Shown in pieces: positions 53,933-62,464 of a DNA stretch of 64,000 nt. Under the pieces are notes generated by a model. That model did not search any database. It was not told where the DNA came from and worked only from the letters and a program-made list of their open reading frames with translations. The position numbers and the translations under genes are program-made. The first letter of the stretch is position 1, and every line of letters begins with the position of its first letter. Source of the stretch: Lachnospiraceae bacterium (lineage in GTDB: Bacteria; Bacillota; Clostridia; Lachnospirales; Lachnospiraceae); the NCBI GenBank assembly GCA_021770755.1, contig JAETQI010000032.1:45921-109920 (forward strand), written 5' to 3'.

Positions 53933-54826
53933 ATGAACACCCATCTTGATGCCCTCGAGGCAGAATCAATATACATCATGCGGGAGGTGGCGGCAGAGTG
54001 TGAGAAGCCGGTCATGCTGTATTCCATCGGGAAGGACAGCTCGGTTATGCTGCACCTTGCCATAAAGGCATTTTATCCGGAAAAGCCGCCGTTTCCATTC
54101 CTGCATATTGATACAACCTGGAAGTTTAAGGAGATGATCGCGTTCCGGGACCGCATTGCGGAGGAAAAAGGGATCGAAATGCTTGTCTATACGAATGAGG
54201 AGGGCGTGAAGCAGGGCATCAATCCGTTTGACCACGGTTCGGCATACACGGACATCATGAAGACGCAGGCGCTGAAACAGGCGCTCACAAAATATGGTTT
54301 TACGGCGGCATTTGGCGGCGGGCGCAGGGACGAGGAGAAATCGCGGGCAAAGGAGCGGATCTTCTCATTCCGCAACAGTGAGCAGGCGTGGGATCCGAAG
54401 AACCAGCGGCCGGAGATGTGGGACCTGTACAACACGCGGATCCACAGGGGTGAGAGTATCCGGGTCTTCCCGCTCTCCAACTGGACGGAGAAGGATATCT
54501 GGCAGTATATCGCGCAGGAGCGGATCGATATTGTGCCGCTGTATTTTGCAAAGGAGCGCCCTGTTGTGTACCGGGACGGGAACATCATCATGGTGGATGA
54601 CGACAGGATGCGGCTGCTTCCCGGTGAGGAGATACAGTACAGGAGCGTCCGTTTCCGCACGCTCGGGTGTTATCCACTGACAGGCGGTGTGGAATCCACG
54701 GCGGACACGCTGGAGGATATTGTGAAGGAGACGCTCGGCGCCGTGACGTCGGAGCGGACGAGCCGCGTGATCGACCATGAGGCGGCGGGCAGTATGGAAA
54801 GACGCAAGCGGGAAGGGTATTTTTAA
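53933..54826 (+). CDS. cysD: Sulfate adenylyltransferase small subunit CysD
   Basis: CysD with CysN forms ATP sulfurylase, which makes adenylylsulfate (APS) from ATP and sulfate. The protein has 297 residues with the PP-loop SIGKDSS (31-37), [21 protein letters not shown], and [14 protein letters not shown], all diagnostic. ATG at 53933 lies seven bases after GGAGG. cysNC follows at once. No PAPS reductase or sulfite reductase gene is in the window, so in this setting the product probably serves sulfotransferases. Codon and base use are GC-rich, unlike the glycan genes to its left. Confidence 0.95.
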   Translation: MNTHLDALEAESIYIMREVAAECEKPVMLYSIGKDSSVMLHLAIKAFYPEKPPFPFLHIDTTWKFKEMIAFRDRIAEEKGIEMLVYTNEEGVKQGINPFDHGSAYTDIMKTQALKQALTKYGFTAAFGGGRRDEEKSRAKERIFSFRNSEQAWDPKNQRPEMWDLYNTRIHRGESIRVFPLSNWTEKDIWQYIAQERIDIVPLYFAKERPVVYRDGNIIMVDDDRMRLLPGEEIQYRSVRFRTLGCYPLTGGVESTADTLEDIVKETLGAVTSERTSRVIDHEAAGSMERRKREGYF

Positions 54827-54897
54827 TATGCGTGAAACGGATGGAACCGGGAATAGTGCTGTATTAGGAATAGTTCAGAAGGGAAGGATTATCTGAC

Positions 54898-56799
54898 ATG
54901 GAAGGAAAAATAAATAATATGGGTGGAAATGGCACGTCCGGCCTGCTGAAATTCATCACCTGCGGCAGCGTGGACGACGGAAAATCCACGCTCATCGGGC
55001 ATATGCTGTATGACGCAAAGCTTTTGTTCACAGACCAGGAGCGTGCGCTGGAGCTGGACAGCCGCGTGGGGAGCCGCGGCGGGGAGATCGACTATTCCCT
55101 CCTGCTGGACGGCCTGATGGCGGAGCGCGAGCAGGGCATCACGATCGATGTCGCGTACCGGTATTTTACGACGGAGCGCAGGAGCTTCATCGTGGCGGAC
55201 ACGCCCGGCCATGAGGAGTACACGAGGAACATGGCAGTGGGTGCTTCGTTTGCGGATCTTGCGGTGATCCTTGTGGACGCCACGCAGGGGATCCTGACAC
55301 AGACAAGGCGCCACGCAAGGATCTGCGCGCTGATGGGGATCCGGTATTTTGTGTTTGCCGTCAACAAGATGGATCTGGTGCGTTATGACCAGGGAACATA
55401 TCATAAGATAGAAAAAGAGATACGGAAGCTTGCGATCGACCTGGAACTATATCATATAGAGATCATTCCCGTATCCGCAACGGAAGGGGACAATGTCACG
55501 CTGGGATCGGGACATATGCCGTGGTATGGCGGGCAGACCCTGTTAGAATACCTTGAGTCGGTGGACGTGGATGACGGGACCGGGGAGCAGGGTTTTGTCA
55601 TGCCTGTGCAGAGGGTTTCCAGACCGGATTCGTCGTTCCGGGGATTTCAGGGTCAGGTGTCATCAGGGAGCATTTCTGTGGGGGATGAGGTCACGGTGCT
55701 GCCAAGCGGCGAGAGGGCATGCGTGCAGTCGCTCTTTCTGGCTGACAGAAACGTGCCGGAGGTTCACAGGGGGCAGGCGGTGGCGGTACAGTTAAACCGC
55801 GAGGTGGATGTGTCGCGTGGATGCGTCCTGACCGGGGGAACCCGTCTGAAAGTCAGCCGGATGTTCACGGCGTCGGTTTTGTGGATGGACGATGCGGAAC
55901 TGGTACAGGGCAAAAATTTTCTGATAAAGATCGGCACCAGGATGCTGCCTGCGACCGTGATGGCTGTCAAATACAAGGTTGACATCCATTCGGGGGAACA
56001 CCTGGCGGCAGCACGGCTGTATAAGAATGAGATCGCTGTCTGCGACATTGCCATGGCGGAGGAGGCGGTCTATGATGTTTTTGCATCACACAGGGAGCTG
56101 GGGCGTTTCATACTGATCGACCGCGTCACGAACATGACCTCCGCCTGCGGTGTCATAGAGCATTCCCTGCGCAGGGCGGACAATCTTACCTGGCAGAAGC
56201 TTGACGTTACGCGGGATACGCGCGCCGCCAGGATGGGGCAGAAGCCCGTGACGCTGTGGTTTACGGGGCTTTCCGGTGCGGGAAAGTCCGCGCTTGCAAA
56301 TGAGATCGAGAAGGCACTGGGCATTCAGGGAAAGTACACGATGCTTCTGGACGGTGACAACGTGCGCATGGGGCTGAACCAGAACCTCGGATTTGAGGAG
56401 AAGGATAGGATTGAGAATATCCGCAGGGTGGCGGAAGTGGCAAAACTGATGAACGATGCCGGCCTGATCGTACTCACGTCCTTTATTTCTCCGTATGAAA
56501 GTGACAGGGCGCGGGCGCGGGAGATCATTGGGAGCACGAACTTTATAGAGATCTATGTGAGCACGCCTTTGGAAGAATGTGAGCGGCGCGATGTCAAAGG
56601 CTTATATAAGAAGGCTAGGAACGGACAGATCCCCAATTTCACAGGGATCTCCAGCCCGTATGAACCGCCGCTGCACCCCGAGATCGAGATCGACACCAGC
56701 CAGTGTACACTTGAGGAGGCGGCGGACCATGTGTTGAATGAGATCAGGAAACTATACAACGACCCATTGCACAACCCCCTTCAATATGCTATCATATAA
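54898..56799 (+). CDS. cysNC: Bifunctional sulfate adenylyltransferase GTPase subunit and APS kinase CysNC
   Basis: The 633 residues hold two enzymes. The N-terminal GTPase part (CysN) has GSVDDGKS (23-30), DTPGHEEYTRNMA and NKMDLV, followed by two beta-barrel domains; GTP hydrolysis drives APS formation. The C-terminal APS kinase (about 445-633) has FTGLSGAGKS, LDGDNVRMGLNQNLGF and the full FTGISSPYEPPLHPEI substrate loop, so PAPS is made. The pair cysD-cysNC is a complete PAPS supply for the sulfotransferases of the island, and its APS kinase is the canonical reference for the atypical one at 15868. Confidence 0.95.
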   Translation: MEGKINNMGGNGTSGLLKFITCGSVDDGKSTLIGHMLYDAKLLFTDQERALELDSRVGSRGGEIDYSLLLDGLMAEREQGITIDVAYRYFTTERRSFIVADTPGHEEYTRNMAVGASFADLAVILVDATQGILTQTRRHARICALMGIRYFVFAVNKMDLVRYDQGTYHKIEKEIRKLAIDLELYHIEIIPVSATEGDNVTLGSGHMPWYGGQTLLEYLESVDVDDGTGEQGFVMPVQRVSRPDSSFRGFQGQVSSGSISVGDEVTVLPSGERACVQSLFLADRNVPEVHRGQAVAVQLNREVDVSRGCVLTGGTRLKVSRMFTASVLWMDDAELVQGKNFLIKIGTRMLPATVMAVKYKVDIHSGEHLAAARLYKNEIAVCDIAMAEEAVYDVFASHRELGRFILIDRVTNMTSACGVIEHSLRRADNLTWQKLDVTRDTRAARMGQKPVTLWFTGLSGAGKSALANEIEKALGIQGKYTMLLDGDNVRMGLNQNLGFEEKDRIENIRRVAEVAKLMNDAGLIVLTSFISPYESDRARAREIIGSTNFIEIYVSTPLEECERRDVKGLYKKARNGQIPNFTGISSPYEPPLHPEIEIDTSQCTLEEAADHVLNEIRKLYNDPLHNPLQYAII

Positions 56800-56811
56800 A
56801 AAACAACGATC

Positions 56812-56834
56812 AGGAGACAGACCACATGTCTCCT
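56812..56834 (+). terminator. Weak hairpin after cysNC
   Basis: An 8-base stem (56812-56819 with 56827-56834) with a 7-base loop lies 13 bases after the cysNC stop and is followed by GTATTTATG. The T run is short, so termination strength is uncertain. Confidence 0.4.
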
Positions 56835-56845
56835 GTATTTATGCG

Positions 56846-57019
56846 CAGACCCGTGCAGATGAAGTATGCCGCCAGTGCGGCGCACGGGTCGCGCGCGAGT
56901 AGTGGAAGAAGGCTCTTCCCTACTCGATTGCACAGACCCGTGCAGATGAAGTATGCCGCTAAGGCGGCGCACGGGTCGCGCGCGAGTAGGGAAGATCGTT
57001 CTTCCCTACTCGATTGCAC
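56846..57019. repeat. Tandem 87-base two-hairpin repeat at the right island edge
   Basis: Two directly adjacent copies (56846-56932, 56933-57019). Each has a first hairpin with outer arms GACCCGTGC and GCACGGGTC enclosing GCCGC and GCGGC. A second hairpin follows with arms GAGTAG-GGAAGA and TCTTCC-CTACTC and ending in TCGAT. Loop bases differ between copies while stems are kept, so structure appears to be preserved. The second hairpin is of the same type as at 6626-6800 and 61652. The surrounding 321-base gap holds no gene. Confidence 0.85.
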
Positions 57020-57120
57020 ACGGGCGTCCAGAGGAAAAATGTCAGTGGGAAAGAGTGCATAGTACACTGCATGCCGTGTGAGACATGACGGATCAAAAAT
57101 AGGGGAGCACTGAGAGATTT

Positions 57121-57777
57121 ATGGATATGATGACAGACGAGAGGATGCTGACGTTCCTGCATTCTTTTGACAGGGAAAAGCCGGCTTATCTAAGCAAGCT
57201 GGAGCAAGATTCCAGGGAAAATAATGTGCCGATCATCCGGCCGCAGATGCAGGGGCTTCTGCGGCTGCTGGTCACATGGGGCAGACCGATGCGGATCCTG
57301 GAGGTCGGGACAGCCGTTGGTTTCTCTGCGCTTTTGATGAGCGAGTATGCGCCGCAGGGCTGTCAGATCACGACGATCGAAAAGTATGAGAAACGCATAC
57401 CGGTCGCGAAAGAAAATTTTGAAAAGGCGGGAAAGTCGGACTGTATCACACTTTTGGAGGGGGACGCGGCAGAGGTTCTCGCTTCGCTAAAGGAAGATGG
57501 TGCATATGACCTGATCTTTATGGATGCGGCAAAGGGGCAGTATATCAATTTCCTGCCGGATATATTGAGGCTCCTTGCGCCGACGGGGCTGCTGGTGTCG
57601 GATAACGTGCTGCAGGAGGGCGAGCTGATCGAGTCAAAGTACGCTGTGATCCGCAGAAACCGCACGATCCATAACCGGATGCGGGAATACCTGTACCAAC
57701 TGACGCACTGTGAGGAGTTGGAGACGACGATCCTGCCCATCGCGGACGGGGTGACACTGTCTGCGAAGCGCAGATAA
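57121..57777 (+). CDS. trmR: tRNA 5-hydroxyuridine methyltransferase TrmR (O-methyltransferase family 3)
   Basis: TrmR (YrrM) methylates 5-hydroxyuridine at the wobble position of tRNAs to 5-methoxyuridine. The 218 residues are a COMT-like class I methyltransferase: ILEVGTAVGFSALLM (about 59-73), ITTIEKYEKR, and the metal-site segment YDLIFMDAAKGQYINFLP. The downstream U32 gene would make its substrate. In Bacillus this gene directly follows mltG, but here the two are 48 kb apart. Confidence 0.85.
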   Translation: MDMMTDERMLTFLHSFDREKPAYLSKLEQDSRENNVPIIRPQMQGLLRLLVTWGRPMRILEVGTAVGFSALLMSEYAPQGCQITTIEKYEKRIPVAKENFEKAGKSDCITLLEGDAAEVLASLKEDGAYDLIFMDAAKGQYINFLPDILRLLAPTGLLVSDNVLQEGELIESKYAVIRRNRTIHNRMREYLYQLTHCEELETTILPIADGVTLSAKRR

Positions 57778-57817
57778 GGCTCCTAAATAGCATGGAAAAT
57801 CATTATGGAGGATCAGA

Positions 57818-59074
57818 ATGAACAATAAAAGACCGGGTAGACCAGAGCTTCTCGTTCCGGCGAGCAGCCTGGAAGTGTTAAAGACAGCGGTGATCTTTGG
57901 TGCGGATGCCGTATACATCGGCGGCGAGGCGTTCGGGCTGCGCGCCAAGGCGAAGAACTTTTCCAGTCAGGAGATGGCAGAGGGGATCCGATTTGCGCAT
58001 GCGCACGGTGTGAAAGTGTATGTGACGGCAAATATCCTTGCGCACAATGACGATCTTGACGGCGCGCGCGCGTATTTTGAAGAGTTAAAGGAGATCGGAC
58101 CCGATGCGCTGATCATATCGGATCCCGGCATGTTCCTGATCGCGCGGGAAATATGTCCTGAGATCGAGATTCATATTTCCACGCAGGCGAACAATACGAA
58201 TTACCAGACGTACCGGTTCTGGTGGCAGCAGGGGGCAAAGCGCGTCGTGTCGGCAAGGGAGCTTTCGCTGGCAGAGATCCGGCAGATCCGCGACAATATA
58301 CCGGAGGAGATGGAGATCGAGAGCTTTGTGCACGGTGCGATGTGCATTTCCTATTCCGGCAGGTGTCTGCTGTCCAATTATTTCACCGGAAGGGATGCGA
58401 ACCAGGGGGCGTGCACGCACCCGTGCCGCTGGAAGTACGCGGTGGTCGAGGAGACGCGGCCGGGTGAGTATCTTCCTGTATATGAGAACGAGCGCGGTAC
58501 GTTTATTTTTAATTCCAAGGATCTGTGCATGATCGAATATATCCCTGAGCTTGTGGCGGCGGGGATCGACAGCCTGAAGATTGAGGGGCGCATGAAGACG
58601 GCGCTCTATGTGGCATGTGTGGCGCGCACGTACAGAAAAGCGATCGATGATCATTTTGAATCGGAGGAAAAATACCGCGAAAATATGGACTGGTACAGGG
58701 CGGAGATCGCAAAGTGCACCTACCGTCAGTTTACAACAGGTTTTTATTTCGGTAAGCCGGACGAACATACGCAGATCTACGACAACAGTACCTATGTCAG
58801 CGAGTACGTATATCTTGGGATCGTGGAGTCGGTCGATGCGCGCGGTTATGCGAAGTTTGAGCAGAAGAACAAGTTCTGTGTGGGGGACACGATCGAGCTT
58901 ATGAAGCCGGATGGGCGCAATCTCTACACAAAAGTGCTTTCCATGTACAATGAGGAGGGTGAGGCGGTGGAGAGCTGCCCGCATGCGAAACAGATCTTGT
59001 ATGCAGAGCTTGCGGACAGGCCGGAGCCGTATGACATCATGCGCGTGGAGGCTGTTAGTACAGCGTTGCATTAA
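57818..59074 (+). CDS. U32 family tRNA hydroxylation protein (TrhP2/YrrO-like)
   Basis: The 418-residue protein belongs to peptidase family U32, whose members (YegQ/TrhP in E. coli, YrrN and YrrO in Bacillus) form 5-hydroxyuridine in tRNA with prephenate as cofactor source. Clear motifs are ELLVPASSLEVLKTAV at the start, ADAVYIGGEAFGLRAKAKNF, and the cysteine signature FVHGAMCISYSGRCLLSNYFTGRDANQGACTHPCRW (split here as 171-190 and 191-206), whose cysteines probably bind an Fe-S cluster. Its length suits YrrO. A YrrN-like partner is not present in the window. Confidence 0.85.
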   Translation: MNNKRPGRPELLVPASSLEVLKTAVIFGADAVYIGGEAFGLRAKAKNFSSQEMAEGIRFAHAHGVKVYVTANILAHNDDLDGARAYFEELKEIGPDALIISDPGMFLIAREICPEIEIHISTQANNTNYQTYRFWWQQGAKRVVSARELSLAEIRQIRDNIPEEMEIESFVHGAMCISYSGRCLLSNYFTGRDANQGACTHPCRWKYAVVEETRPGEYLPVYENERGTFIFNSKDLCMIEYIPELVAAGIDSLKIEGRMKTALYVACVARTYRKAIDDHFESEEKYRENMDWYRAEIAKCTYRQFTTGFYFGKPDEHTQIYDNSTYVSEYVYLGIVESVDARGYAKFEQKNKFCVGDTIELMKPDGRNLYTKVLSMYNEEGEAVESCPHAKQILYAELADRPEPYDIMRVEAVSTALH

Positions 59075-59110
59075 TTTCCGGGTAATCAATGCTGTACTGG
59101 TACAACAAAT

Positions 59111-59175
59111 ATTAAGTAACTGGCACCTTGACTTATCTGGACAATCATTCTGCGTCAATGTACCAGATACTTAAT
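59111..59175. repeat. 65-base palindromic element
   Basis: Terminal arms ATTAAGTAACTGG (59111-59123) and CCAGATACTTAAT (59163-59175) are inverted repeats with one mismatch; complementarity continues weakly outward. The 39-base core is not coding. It could be a miniature inverted-repeat element or a terminator-like structure behind the U32 gene. It shares the 418-base gap before glnN with the attenuator described below. Confidence 0.55.
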
Positions 59176-59395
59176 TTTCGTCGGTCAACAAAGTGGTATA
59201 AAATAACGAAAAACAGGCTTTCCTGAAAAAAGGTTCTATGCAAAACGCAGAAAAGGCAAAAAAAGGCAGGATTTTTTGAGGAAAGTCTTGATTTTTTTCA
59301 GAGAATATATTATTGTATAGGAAGCAAAAGGAATTAGGCACAGATATATGAGATGTGAGCGTGTAAGGATTCAAAACTGTATATCATGATATCGA

Positions 59396-59445
59396 GGACA
59401 AAGGTGTTCCAAAAAAGAAGAATCTCTTTTTTTGGAACTTTTTTT
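59396..59445 (+). promoter_or_regulatory. ANTAR-type antitermination leader and attenuator of glnN
   Basis: A small hairpin GGAC/GTTC (59396-59399, 59406-59409) has a six-base loop AAAGGT with A at position 1 and G at position 4, the pattern recognised by ANTAR antiterminator proteins. Its 3' arm overlaps the 5' arm of an intrinsic terminator: GTTCCAAAAAAGA (59406-59418) pairs with 59425-59438 and is followed by seven T. The two structures exclude each other, as in known ANTAR switches on nitrogen genes. A clear first hairpin of the usual dual motif was not found, so the ANTAR part is tentative; the terminator is firm. Confidence 0.6.
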
Positions 59446-59492
59446 GTAGGCGGGGCAGAGGATCATGATCAATAGAAAGCGAGGAGATCGAT

Positions 59493-61604
59493 ATGAGCGA
59501 AGCATTAAACGTGGAAAAAATCTTTGGTGAAAAGGTCTTTACGATCGAGAAGATGAAAGAGCGGCTCACCAGAAAGGTATTTCTGGAAGTGAAGAGGGTC
59601 ATGGATCACGGCGGTGAGCTCTCCATGACGACGGCGGATGTCGTGGCAAAGGCGATGAAGGACTGGGCTGTGGAAAATGGCGCGACGCACTATACGCACT
59701 GGTTCCAGCCGCTTACGGGCATCACGGCGGAGAAGCACGATTCCTTTGTGTCCCATCCGGATGCAGAGGGAAAGATGCTGATGGAATTCTCGGGAAAGGA
59801 ACTCATCAAGGGTGAACCGGATGCTTCCTCATTCCCGTCGGGCGGGCTGCGCGCGACGTTCGAGGCGAGAGGTTACACGGCGTGGGACATCACTTCCCCG
59901 GCATTTTTGAAAGAGTCGGGCTGCGGTGTGATCCTCTGTATCCCGACGGCATTCTGCTCCTATACAGGGGAGGCGCTTGACAAGAAGACTCCGCTATTGC
60001 GCTCCATGGAGGCGCTGAGCGAGCAGGCGCTGCGCATCGTTAAACTGTTTGGCAACACAGGGGCTACAAAGGTTACGGCTTCTGTCGGACCAGAGCAGGA
60101 GTATTTTCTCGTAGACAAGGATCTCTATCTGCAGAGAAAGGATCTGATGTTTGCAGGCCGCACGCTTTTTGGCGCACCCGCTCCCAAGGGACAGGAGATG
60201 GAGGATCACTACTTTGGTGTTATCAAGGAGCGCGTCGGCGCATACATGAAAGATCTGAACGAGGAGCTGTGGAAGCTGGGCGTTACGGCGAAGACGCAGC
60301 ACAATGAGGTTGCGCCTGCGCAGCACGAGCTTGCACCGATCTATGAGACGGCAAATATCGCGGTCGATCACAATCAGCTAGTGATGGAAGCGATGAAGCG
60401 CGTCGCATACAAGCACGACTTGAGATGCCTGCTTCACGAGAAACCCTATGCGGGTGTCAACGGTTCCGGCAAGCACGACAACTGGTCGATCACGACGGAC
60501 AACGGCGAGAACCTGCTCGATCCGGGTGACACGCCGAACAAGAATATCCAGTTCCTGCTGGTGCTGGCATGTATATTGAGAGCGGTGGACAGACACGGGG
60601 ATCTGCTGCGTCAATCGGCGTCCGATGTGGGAAATGACCACAGGCTTGGCGCGAACGAGGCACCTCCGGCGATCATTTCTGTTTTCCTTGGAGACCAGCT
60701 CGAGGATGTTGTGAGACAGTTGGTGGAGACTGGCGATGCGGCGAAGGTAAAGCAGGGCGGAAAGCTGGAGACGGGCGTGTCTACACTGCCTGATTTTGAG
60801 AAAGATGCGACGGACAGAAACAGGACTTCACCGTTCGCGTTTACCGGAAATAAGTTTGAGTTCCGTATGGTTGGTTCGGCGGATTCGATCGCAAGTCCGA
60901 ATACCACATTGAACGCGATCGTAGCGGAGGCGTTTTGCGAGGCGGCTGACCGGCTTGAGAAGGCGGAGGATTTTGATCTGGAGGTGCACGACATCATCAA
61001 GGAGTACATGACTAAGCATCAGAGGATCATCTTTAACGGTGACGGCTATTCGGAAGAGTGGATCGCGGAGGCGGAGAGACGCGGATTGCCGAATATCAAG
61101 TCCATGATCGAGGCTGCGTCGACGCTCACCACAGACAAGGCGGTAACGTTGTTTGAGAAGTTCGGGATCTTTACCAGGGTGGAGCTTGAGTCGCGCGAGG
61201 AGATCATCTACGAGACGTATGCCAAGACGATCAACATCGAGGCGCTCACGATGATCGATATGGCTGGAAAGGATATCATCCCGGCAGTGGCTTCCTATGC
61301 GGGTGATCTTGCGAACTCTGTGATCGCGATCAAGGAGGCGGGCGCTACGGCTGCCGCGCAGATAGAGATGCTGAACGAGGTCGACGAACTGCTGGCGGAG
61401 GCGAAGAAGGCGCTCAATACCCTCAAAGCGGTGGAGGCAGGCGCTTCTAAGATCACTGACGCGAAGGAGCAGGCATTTTACTATAAGGATACTGTCAAGG
61501 TGGCTATGGACGCACTGCGCGCGCCGATCGATAAGCTCGAGATGATCGTGGACAGCACGGTATGGCCGATCCCTACATACGGCGATCTGATGTTTGAAGT
61601 ATAA
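59493..61604 (+). CDS. glnN: Type III glutamine synthetase
   Basis: Glutamine synthetase joins ammonia and glutamate using ATP. The 703-residue length and N-terminal ERLTRKVFLEVKRVM and THYTHWFQPLTG segments identify the large GSIII form of Clostridia and Bacteroides. Catalytic-region motifs are GPEQEYFLVD, KTQHNEVAPAQHELAPIYE, NGSGKHDNWS and NRTSPFAFTGNKFEFR. AGGAG precedes the ATG by seven bases. A terminator in its leader indicates control by attenuation. The gene ends with its own hairpin terminator. Confidence 0.96.
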   Translation: MSEALNVEKIFGEKVFTIEKMKERLTRKVFLEVKRVMDHGGELSMTTADVVAKAMKDWAVENGATHYTHWFQPLTGITAEKHDSFVSHPDAEGKMLMEFSGKELIKGEPDASSFPSGGLRATFEARGYTAWDITSPAFLKESGCGVILCIPTAFCSYTGEALDKKTPLLRSMEALSEQALRIVKLFGNTGATKVTASVGPEQEYFLVDKDLYLQRKDLMFAGRTLFGAPAPKGQEMEDHYFGVIKERVGAYMKDLNEELWKLGVTAKTQHNEVAPAQHELAPIYETANIAVDHNQLVMEAMKRVAYKHDLRCLLHEKPYAGVNGSGKHDNWSITTDNGENLLDPGDTPNKNIQFLLVLACILRAVDRHGDLLRQSASDVGNDHRLGANEAPPAIISVFLGDQLEDVVRQLVETGDAAKVKQGGKLETGVSTLPDFEKDATDRNRTSPFAFTGNKFEFRMVGSADSIASPNTTLNAIVAEAFCEAADRLEKAEDFDLEVHDIIKEYMTKHQRIIFNGDGYSEEWIAEAERRGLPNIKSMIEAASTLTTDKAVTLFEKFGIFTRVELESREEIIYETYAKTINIEALTMIDMAGKDIIPAVASYAGDLANSVIAIKEAGATAAAQIEMLNEVDELLAEAKKALNTLKAVEAGASKITDAKEQAFYYKDTVKVAMDALRAPIDKLEMIVDSTVWPIPTYGDLMFEV

Positions 61605-61624
61605 AAAGATAATAAGAAAAAAGA

Positions 61625-61648
61625 GCGGCAGACGGGAGCGTCTGCCGC
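61625..61648 (+). terminator. glnN terminator hairpin
   Basis: Perfect 10-base arms (61625-61634 with 61639-61648) and loop GGAG, 20 bases after the glnN stop. The run of T after it is only two bases, because the dispersed repeat hairpin begins immediately at 61652. Confidence 0.6.
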
Positions 61649-61651
61649 TTA

Positions 61652-61677
61652 AGCAGGGAAAGGATTCCCTACTCGAT
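61652..61677. repeat. Single hairpin of the dispersed repeat family
   Basis: The arms AGGGAA and TTCCCT framed by AGC and ACTCGAT are the second-hairpin type seen at 6626-6800 and 56846-57019. Here it lies between the glnN terminator and the decayed minus-strand receptor gene and supplies that gene's stop codon (61669-61671). Confidence 0.65.
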
Positions 61678-62276
61678 AGAGGTATGAAATATATCAACGC
61701 TTGCTGGCATTTCCTTCGAAAACGCATTCAGTGTTTTCGTCTTTTCAGAGATATCTCCGAGTTCATGATAAATATTTTCGATCGATGCCATGATCTCCTC
61801 GATGCTCGCGGAATTTTCTTCGGAGAGTGCTGCGGAATCCTGTACGATCGCAATGGTGTCCGTGCGCACATCTTCCAGGCGGTTCGAGTTTGCAAGGATC
61901 GTATCCATGCCCTCTGCGGACTGGTCGACGCCGCTGCAGACTTCCCTGAAGATCTCGCTTGTCTTCCGGATAGTATCTCCCCAGAAGACGGTGACATCCA
62001 TGCCGGTATTTTCCTTGATGTGGTCTGTGATGTCCGTTGCCTGTGAGATATTGAGCGAGTCGCCTTTCCAGAGCATTCCGTTTTCGTCCATGTGGTAGGC
62101 GCCGCTGTTTCCCTCTTCAAAGATATCACGCACGGCAAGCGTCGTCGCCTGCATGCCGACATACGCTTCGTCATAGATGCCGTTTGCGATCCTGTCGGCG
62201 GCGACCAGAAACATGGAGATGCCTAATACGACGACTGGAATGAGTGACAGTGACAGGATTTTTCCTTTTAATTCAT
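61669..62276 (-). pseudogene. Decayed methyl-accepting chemotaxis protein
   Basis: The open part (from 62214 down) begins in a cache-type sensor (ANGIYDEAYVGMQATTLAVRDIF, then GMDVTVFWGDTIRK) and jumps straight to a signalling-domain tail (LSEENSASIEEIMASIENI). The rest of the sensor, the second membrane segment, HAMP and the receptor tip are missing, which points to a large internal deletion. Upstream the same frame reads ELKGKILSLSLIPVVVLGIS, a typical first membrane segment, but without a start. An ATG at 62274-62276 stands behind GGGAGGG one base out of frame, so a single-base loss after the start codon is likely. It lies antisense to and downstream of glnN. Confidence 0.7.
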
Positions 62277-62393
62277 GTATGCCCTCCCGTTCTGTTTGAT
62301 ATTTTTATTATACTATCGGGGTCTGGTGTGCCGCAAGTGTCGATTCTTCGCAAAAAAGGGGCTTTTTTGCACAGGGAGATTGGTGTCTGTTGA

Positions 62394-62422
62394 TTGACAG
62401 GGTACCTGCATTGTGCTATCCT
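62394..62422 (+). promoter_or_regulatory. Strong promoter before the split membrane protein gene
   Basis: TTGACA (62394-62399), a 17-base spacer and TATCCT (62417-62422) with an extended TG two bases before the -10 box. It stands about 40 bases before the GTG start at 62465. Confidence 0.7.
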
Positions 62423-62464
62423 GCGATTAGACAGTCATCTATAATCAATAAACAGGAGCAGATC

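Noticed and set aside
58085..59158. Minus-strand open frame of 357 codons over the U32 gene
   Set aside because: It is antisense to a conserved gene with intact motifs; its Leu/Arg/His-rich product shows no family pattern.
60828..61727. Minus-strand open frame of 299 codons over glnN
   Set aside because: It is a shadow of the glutamine synthetase gene with low-complexity Arg/Leu/Asp composition and no ribosome site.
62350..62370. A-rich/T-rich hairpin (9-base arms) between the decayed receptor and the membrane protein gene
   Set aside because: No T run follows on either strand and it lies upstream of both divergent genes, so a terminator role is unlikely; other roles are unsupported.
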